Shown: one piece after another, positions 14,907 through 18,777 of the stretch | Layout of the letters: the number at the start of each line of letters is the position of its first letter | Numbering within the stretch: position 1 is the first letter of the stretch | Source of the DNA: an uncultured bacterium | GTDB lineage: Bacteria > Patescibacteriota > Patescibacteriia > UBA1558 > GWA2-36-10 | DNA: 18,777 nucleotides | Assembly (NCBI GenBank): GCA_937870675.1 | Contig: CALMZN010000079.1 | Coordinates: 1 to 18,777, forward strand | Direction of reading: 5' to 3' | Translations under genes and position numbers: made by a program | The notes under the pieces: model-generated | What the model was told of the DNA's origin: nothing | Database searches by the model: none | The model's input: the letters and a program-made list of their open reading frames with translations, nothing else

Positions 14907-14951
14907 CGAAGTCATCCCTGCGAAAGCAGGGATCCATTAATTTATAACAGT
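14907..14951 (+). repeat. REP-like hairpin between ATPase and permease genes
   Basis: ATCCCTGC (14914-14921), loop GAAA (14922-14925), GCAGGGAT (14926-14933): a perfect 8-base-pair stem with a stable GNRA tetraloop, in a GTCATCCC...GGGATCCA context. This form is typical of short dispersed palindromes (REP/dRS3-like) found in many bacteria. The flanking TGACGAAGTCA, which includes the ATPase stop codon, is itself a small inverted repeat. There is no T-run, so a terminator is unlikely. It may stabilise or segment the operon mRNA. Confidence 0.65.
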
Positions 14952-16190
14952 ATGCATTTTGATTGGCACCCAGTAATTACTACTTGGCAGATGATCAAGC
15001 GTAATAAAATGCGCTCTTTTTTGACTTCTTTGGGTATTATCATTGGAATTTCTTCAGTCATTATTATTATTTCTTTGGGCGCGGGAGCGCAGAGTTTGCT
15101 GGTCAATGAGGTCAAGGAAGTAGGCACAGATTTGATTGGTATTTTACCGGGTGCTAGCGAAGAAGATGGACCACCAGCTTCAGTAATGGGTATAAATATT
15201 ACCACGCTTACTGACAATGATGCTCAAGCTATACTCAATCAAGTTCCAGAAATTACAGCTGTTTCTTCTTATGTCACTGGTTCGGCCATAGCTTCTTGGC
15301 AAAATCAAACAGTTGATACTAGTTTTTATGGCGTTAGTCCAAATTATTTATTTGTTGAATCCACTGAAGTTGTAGTGGGTCATTTTTTTAGCGAAGAAGA
15401 AAATAATTCAGCCGCACGCGTAGCTGTTTTGGGCAGTGGTATAGCCGAAGAGCTTTTTGCTAACCAAGATCCTTTAAACGCCAGAATCAAAATAAATAAA
15501 GAAAGCTTTGAAGTAATTGGCGTTATGAAATCGCGTGGTTCTAGCACTTTTCAAAATAGCGACAAGCTCATTTTTATTCCTCTAAATACTGGCCAGAAAA
15601 TAATGCTGGGTATCAATCATGTGAGCGTAGTAAGAGGCAAGGTCAAAGAGGGTTCGGATATTGATCTGGTGATTGAAGATGTAAAAAAAATATTAAGAGA
15701 AAGGCACAATATAGATAATCCAGAACAGGATGATTTTAGTGTGCGTTCGCAAGTGCAGGCCTTGGACACATTAAAAAGCTTGACCGATGCTTTGAGTTAT
15801 TTTTTGGCTATGGTAGCTGGTATTTCTCTGATAGTTGGTGGTATCGGTATTATGAATATCATGCTAGCGTCTATCAATGAAAGTACTCGCGAGATTGGTT
15901 TGCGCAAAGCCGTCGGCGCTACGAGGCGGGACATAAGTATTCAGTATTTAGTGCAGACAATGGCTTTGAGCATGACGGGAGGAATAACCGGCATAGTATT
16001 TGGCACAATAATTTCATTTTTGGTTAGTGTCGTAGCCAACTATTTGGGCTATGCTTGGGATTTTATAGTCACTTGGCAGTCAATTGTTCTAGCCGTTGGC
16101 TTTACATCATTAGTTGGCTTGTTGTCTGGCTGGTATCCAGCCAAAAAAGCCGCCGAATTAAATCCCATTGATGCTTTGAGGTACGAATAA
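14952..16190 (+). CDS. MacB/FtsX-type ABC transporter permease 1
   Basis: A 412-residue permease with the MacB layout. A first membrane helix (about 23-46, in MRSFLTSLGIIIGISSV) is followed by a large extracytoplasmic MacB_PCD domain (about 47-275). Three further helices follow (about 280-305, 335-365, 373-394), with the FtsX signature GGIGIMNIMLASINESTREI (296-315) and GLRKAVGATRRD. It ends with YPAKKAAELNPIDALRYE, the standard MacB-type tail. It probably dimerises with the next gene product and works with the ATPase and adaptor upstream. No Shine-Dalgarno is seen. It lies after the REP-like hairpin. Confidence 0.94.
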   Translation: MHFDWHPVITTWQMIKRNKMRSFLTSLGIIIGISSVIIIISLGAGAQSLLVNEVKEVGTDLIGILPGASEEDGPPASVMGINITTLTDNDAQAILNQVPEITAVSSYVTGSAIASWQNQTVDTSFYGVSPNYLFVESTEVVVGHFFSEEENNSAARVAVLGSGIAEELFANQDPLNARIKINKESFEVIGVMKSRGSSTFQNSDKLIFIPLNTGQKIMLGINHVSVVRGKVKEGSDIDLVIEDVKKILRERHNIDNPEQDDFSVRSQVQALDTLKSLTDALSYFLAMVAGISLIVGGIGIMNIMLASINESTREIGLRKAVGATRRDISIQYLVQTMALSMTGGITGIVFGTIISFLVSVVANYLGYAWDFIVTWQSIVLAVGFTSLVGLLSGWYPAKKAAELNPIDALRYE

Positions 16191-16191
16191 T

Positions 16192-17427
16192 ATGAAATAC
16201 TCCCTGATTGTCAAAAGCGCCATTCGATCTCTGCGGGTCAACAAAATCCGCACGGCTTTGACAATTTTGGGTGTGGTTATTGGCATCAGCTCGGTAATGG
16301 TCATTATTTCCGCCGGCGAAAGCATGAAAAAATTAATTTACATCCAATTAGAAAGTTTTGGTTCAAATTTGATACAGACGGAAGTAAGAGTACCGCGTTC
16401 TAGCGGGGGTGTAAGCTCCCAAGCCACAGGAGTAGTGATAAGCACCATGACTTTGGATGATCGTCAGGCAGTCAATAAGCTTGATAATATTGATAAAACT
16501 TACGCGCACTTGATGGCTCAAAGTTTGTTAGCTTGGGAGGGCAATATTAAAAAAACTATAATTTTTGGTGTCAGTTCAGAATTTATTGATATTGATAATT
16601 CTGAACTAGCTGAAGGTAGATTTTATACCAAAGAAGAAGACGATAATATGAGTCGCGTGATCGTCTTGGGTAGCAAAGTAAAAGAAAAATTATTCGGCAA
16701 TAGTTCGGGCCTTGGTCAGAGTGTCAAGATCAACAAAATGAATTATAAGGTAATTGGCGTCATGGAGCCACGGGGGACAGTATTTTTCTTTGATTATGAT
16801 TCACTGGCTTTTATTCCCATCCAGACAGTGCAAAAAATGATTTTGGGTGTCAACTATATTCAATCAATTACCGCTGAAGCTATTGATAAAAATAAGAGTC
16901 AAGATACCAAACAGGCCATTATTTCTTTGTTGCGTGAAAGACATGAGATCACTGATCCTGACCGCGATGATTTTGAAGTCACGACCATGGATGATATGGC
17001 TGGACTTTTAGACACAGTCATTGGCGCGATTACTCTTCTATTGATCGCCTTGGCTTTGGTTTCTTTGATTGTCGGTGGGGTAGGCATTATGAATATTATG
17101 TATGCGACAGTGGCTGAACGCACTTTTGAAATTGGTCTACGCAAGGCCGTTGGCTCCACCAAAAAAATTATCATGCAGCAATTTTTAACCGAGGCAATAA
17201 TCATTACTATTTTGGGTGGAGTGGGTGGTATTATTTTGGGCGTGGTGTTGACTTATCTGATTTATATTATTGCTAATTCTTATGGTTTTGAATGGCCTTT
17301 TGCCCTGTCTTTTAGCGGCATATTTATTTCTTTAGTTTTTTCTTCAGCCGTGGGGCTTATTTTTGGCTCATATCCAGCCAAAAAAGCGGCTGACTTGGAT
17401 CCCATTACAGCTCTAAGACGTGAATAA
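16192..17427 (+). CDS. MacB/FtsX-type ABC transporter permease 2
   Basis: A 411-residue paralogue of the preceding permease with the same order of parts: helix 1 (about 20-42), extracytoplasmic MacB_PCD domain (about 43-272), three C-terminal helices (about 277-303, 333-362, 371-392). The FtsX signature is GGVGIMNIMYATVAERTFEI (295-314) and the tail is YPAKKAADLDPITALRRE. The two permeases share matching blocks (LGxxIGISSV, LRERH.I..P..DDF, EIGLRKAVG.T) across their whole length, so a tandem duplication and a heterodimeric channel are likely. It starts one base after permease 1, with a GAGGT ten bases upstream. It ends 69 bases before hrcA. Confidence 0.94.
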   Translation: MKYSLIVKSAIRSLRVNKIRTALTILGVVIGISSVMVIISAGESMKKLIYIQLESFGSNLIQTEVRVPRSSGGVSSQATGVVISTMTLDDRQAVNKLDNIDKTYAHLMAQSLLAWEGNIKKTIIFGVSSEFIDIDNSELAEGRFYTKEEDDNMSRVIVLGSKVKEKLFGNSSGLGQSVKINKMNYKVIGVMEPRGTVFFFDYDSLAFIPIQTVQKMILGVNYIQSITAEAIDKNKSQDTKQAIISLLRERHEITDPDRDDFEVTTMDDMAGLLDTVIGAITLLLIALALVSLIVGGVGIMNIMYATVAERTFEIGLRKAVGSTKKIIMQQFLTEAIIITILGGVGGIILGVVLTYLIYIIANSYGFEWPFALSFSGIFISLVFSSAVGLIFGSYPAKKAADLDPITALRRE

Positions 17428-17449
17428 AATAAGCGAAAAATAGGTATTT

Positions 17450-17476
17450 TTAGCACTCCTTGACAGTGAGTGCTAA
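17450..17476. promoter_or_regulatory. CIRCE operator (HrcA site) before hrcA
   Basis: TTAGCACTC (17450-17458), nine bases CTTGACAGT, GAGTGCTAA (17468-17476): an exact CIRCE. Its spacer contains the -35 box of the hrcA promoter. This is the classical autoregulatory arrangement of HrcA. Confidence 0.97.
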
Positions 17477-17489
17477 TTTGCTTTATAAT
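17460..17489 (+). promoter_or_regulatory. hrcA promoter (leaderless start predicted)
   Basis: Perfect -35 TTGACA (17460-17465), 18-base spacer, perfect -10 TATAAT (17484-17489). The start point expected about seven bases after the -10 falls at or next to the A of the hrcA ATG (17497), leaving no room for a ribosome-binding site. The -35 is buried in the CIRCE spacer. Confidence 0.85.
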
Positions 17490-17496
17490 ACTAAAT

Positions 17497-18162
17497 ATGG
17501 AAGTCAGGCACAACAAATTATTAAAAGCTATTATTGAGCAGTATATTGCTACTGCCAAACCAGTGGGCTCCAAATCACTAGCTGAAGATAGTGGTTTTGA
17601 CCTTAGCTCAGCCACAATTCGCAATGAAATGGCTGACTTGGAAGAGCGTGGTTTTATTGCTCAGCCCTATACCTCGGCTGGACGCATACCGACAGCCAGT
17701 GGCTATCGATATTATTTGGATAATTTGTTGTCAATCGAAAATGCTAGTCACAAAGATTTTGGAGAATTGGAAAATGCTTACAAATCAGATATTCGTCATT
17801 TGATAAAAATATTGTCGGACAAAACAAATTTAGCGATTATCTTGAGCAGAGAATCAAATAATATTTATATCACGGGCTTGTTCAATCTTTTTTCTCAGCC
17901 AGAGTTTGAAGATTATAAAATGGTTTTATCCATGGGTCAGGTGGTTGATTCGCTAGAAAAAGCCATGTCCAATATGTTTCATAAAATTGATAAACCGCAA
18001 GTGTTGTTGGGACCGGAAAATCCTTGGTCAGAGTATTGTTCGGTAGTGATTGCCCCGCTTAACACCAAAGAAAAATGTTTGCTAGCTTTTTTGGGACCCC
18101 TGCGTATGAATTATAATCAGGCCTTGGGCTTGATGGATTCAGTGACTAAGATTGTAAAATAA
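17497..18162 (+). CDS. hrcA: Heat-inducible transcription repressor HrcA (short form)
   Basis: Repressor that binds CIRCE. The ATG at 17497 is chosen because the in-frame upstream start at 17470 lies inside the CIRCE arm and before the -10. The result is 221 residues, against about 340 in typical HrcA. The N-terminal winged helix is highly typical: RHNKLLKAIIEQYI (4-17), KPVGSKSLAE, LSSATIRNEMADLEERGFI (36-54) and YTSAGRIPTASGYRYYLD (58-75). The C-terminal end matches the family's last block, SVVIAPLN...LLAFLGPLRMNYNQAL (182-210). The shortening is therefore internal, in the GAF-like and inserted dimerisation region. It is followed one base later by grpE. Its two CIRCE targets are both in this window. 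Confidence 0.95.
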   Translation: MEVRHNKLLKAIIEQYIATAKPVGSKSLAEDSGFDLSSATIRNEMADLEERGFIAQPYTSAGRIPTASGYRYYLDNLLSIENASHKDFGELENAYKSDIRHLIKILSDKTNLAIILSRESNNIYITGLFNLFSQPEFEDYKMVLSMGQVVDSLEKAMSNMFHKIDKPQVLLGPENPWSEYCSVVIAPLNTKEKCLLAFLGPLRMNYNQALGLMDSVTKIVK

Positions 18163-18163
18163 T

Positions 18164-18646
18164 ATGCCAGAAGAAAAAAAAGTAAAAGCCAATTCTCAGG
18201 CCGGTGATAAAAATACAGAAGCAGCCATCAACCTCGAAGGTTGGAAAAAAGCTTTGGCTGATTATCATAATTTGCAAAAAGAAACTGACAAGCGGATGGC
18301 GCAGTTAAATGACCTTGTCTTATCTGCGGTGGTGCTGGAATTGTTGCCGGTGTTTGACAATTATGAAACAGCGCTAGGTCATGTCCCGCCCGAGCAAAAA
18401 AATGAACCCTGGGTCAAGGGCTTGGAGCATACTATGAAACTGTGGGAGAATTTTTTACGTGAGCATAATATACAGAAAATTGTCACTTTGGGTAAAAATT
18501 TTGATCCACGCGAACAGGAGGCCGTGGGACACATCAATGATAGTCAGCAAGCTGATCAACTAGTGGTGCAAGAAGTTCAAAGTGGTTATCTTTACCAGCA
18601 ATTCGTACTGCGACCCGCTAAAGTAATAATTAATAATATAAATTAA
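18164..18646 (+). CDS. grpE: GrpE nucleotide-exchange factor
   Basis: Co-chaperone that releases ADP from DnaK. It is 160 residues long, slightly under the usual 180-200, with a short charged N-terminal tail (1-22) and the long dimer helix after it (23-60). Family blocks are LLPVFDNYETAL (60-71), FDPREQEAV (113-121), where the normally conserved His of FDPxxHEAV is Gln, and GYLYQQFVLRPAKVII (141-156). The start is one base after the hrcA stop with no clear Shine-Dalgarno, suggesting coupled translation and shared CIRCE control. DnaK and DnaJ are not in the window and may lie elsewhere or downstream. Confidence 0.96.
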   Translation: MPEEKKVKANSQAGDKNTEAAINLEGWKKALADYHNLQKETDKRMAQLNDLVLSAVVLELLPVFDNYETALGHVPPEQKNEPWVKGLEHTMKLWENFLREHNIQKIVTLGKNFDPREQEAVGHINDSQQADQLVVQEVQSGYLYQQFVLRPAKVIINNIN

Positions 18647-18649
18647 TCA

Positions 18650-18667
18650 CTAAATAAAAATATTTAG
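18650..18667 (+). repeat. AT-rich inverted repeat after grpE
   Basis: CTAAATA (18650-18656), loop AAAA, TATTTAG (18661-18667) forms a perfect 7-base-pair stem just after the grpE stop. It is followed by CTATCTAAATAG instead of a T-run, so as a terminator it is weak. Confidence 0.4.
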
Positions 18668-18690
18668 CTATCTAAATAGAATAGCATTAG

Positions 18691-18696
18691 AAAGGA
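18691..18696 (+). promoter_or_regulatory. Shine-Dalgarno for the small heat-shock gene
   Basis: AAAGGA ends eight bases before the ATG at 18705. It is one of the clearer ribosome-binding sites here and helps to fix this start. A loose TAGAAT (18677-18682) could be a -10, but no good -35 is seen. There is no CIRCE between grpE and this gene. Confidence 0.6.
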
Positions 18697-18704
18697 AAAA
18701 ACAT

Positions 18705-18777
18705 ATGTCATTAATACCATGGACACCATTTATCGACACTTTTGACAACATCGAAAAGAGTTTGGAAAATTTTTTGC
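18705..18777 (+). CDS. Small heat-shock protein (Hsp20-like), 5' end only
   Basis: Only the first 24 codons are present before the window ends. The translation begins MSLIPWTPFIDTFDNIEK, resembling the common Hsp20 opening 'M.LIPW.PF.d.f..ie..'. The alpha-crystallin domain itself lies beyond the window. A Shine-Dalgarno precedes the ATG, and the heat-shock neighbours hrcA and grpE fit. Call based on a short motif plus context. Confidence 0.6.
   Translation, partial: MSLIPWTPFIDTFDNIEKSLENFL

Noticed and set aside
17436..17451. Terminator AAAAATA-GG-TATTTTT after permease 2
   Set aside because: The loop is only two bases, all pairs are A-T, and no distinct T-run follows. It overlaps the left arm of CIRCE. 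Read-through into hrcA seems possible.
17470..17496. Upstream GTG start for hrcA
   Set aside because: It would lie in the right arm of CIRCE and upstream of the -10, so it would not be in the transcript from that promoter. Homology to HrcA begins at the ATG at 17497.
18647..18704. RNA thermometer before the small heat-shock gene
   Set aside because: No sequence upstream can pair with the AAAGGA ribosome-binding site (no TCCTTT or T-rich fourU partner), and the visible stems do not include it.
1..18777. CRISPR array, tRNA/rRNA genes, transposase or integrase
   Set aside because: No regularly spaced direct repeats, no tRNA-like cloverleaf and no transposase or integrase motifs were seen on either strand.

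Overview
The window is a compact, AT-rich, gene-dense stretch with every convincing gene on the + strand. It looks like a chromosome fragment from a Patescibacteria/CPR bacterium, probably of the Parcubacteria type. The evidence is the overall style: a type IV pilus operon with long Ser/Thr-rich prepilins, a PilM fused to an extra membrane-anchored domain, a shortened HrcA, near-zero gene spacing and few strong Shine-Dalgarno sites. This placement is inference. TGA works as a stop (end of the ABC ATPase gene) and is absent from the other reading frames, so the standard bacterial code applies.

Region 1 (1-3374) is a minimal chemosensory cluster: the 3' part of a methyl-accepting protein, then CheW, CheA and a CheY-like receiver. 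Three bases later it runs into region 2 (3378-11615), a type IV pilus assembly operon: PilB ATPase, PilC platform, four prepilin-like proteins in the order and style of GspH-I-J-K, and PilM fused to a transmembrane plus extracytoplasmic domain. Two of the minor pilins carry extra domains, one LamG-like and one very cysteine-rich, and are candidate tip adhesins. The arrangement suggests that the receptor array steers pilus activity.

Region 3 (11616-12521) is a separately promoted gene for a small type IV pilin, probably the major subunit, followed by a structured 262-base spacer. Region 4 (12522-17427) is a MacA/MacB-type exporter: a membrane-fusion/adaptor protein, an ABC ATPase and two paralogous FtsX-type permeases. 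Region 5 (17497-end) is the heat-shock cluster hrcA-grpE, followed by the start of a small heat-shock protein gene.

The most interesting point is regulatory. Two perfect CIRCE operators (TTAGCACTC-N9-GAGTGCTAA) are present. One is the expected autoregulatory site before hrcA. The other lies on the promoter of the exporter operon, which implies that HrcA controls a MacAB-like exporter together with the chaperones. In the exporter promoter the operator spacer contains the -10 box; in the hrcA promoter it contains the -35 box. The predicted hrcA transcript starts at or next to its ATG, so it is probably leaderless.
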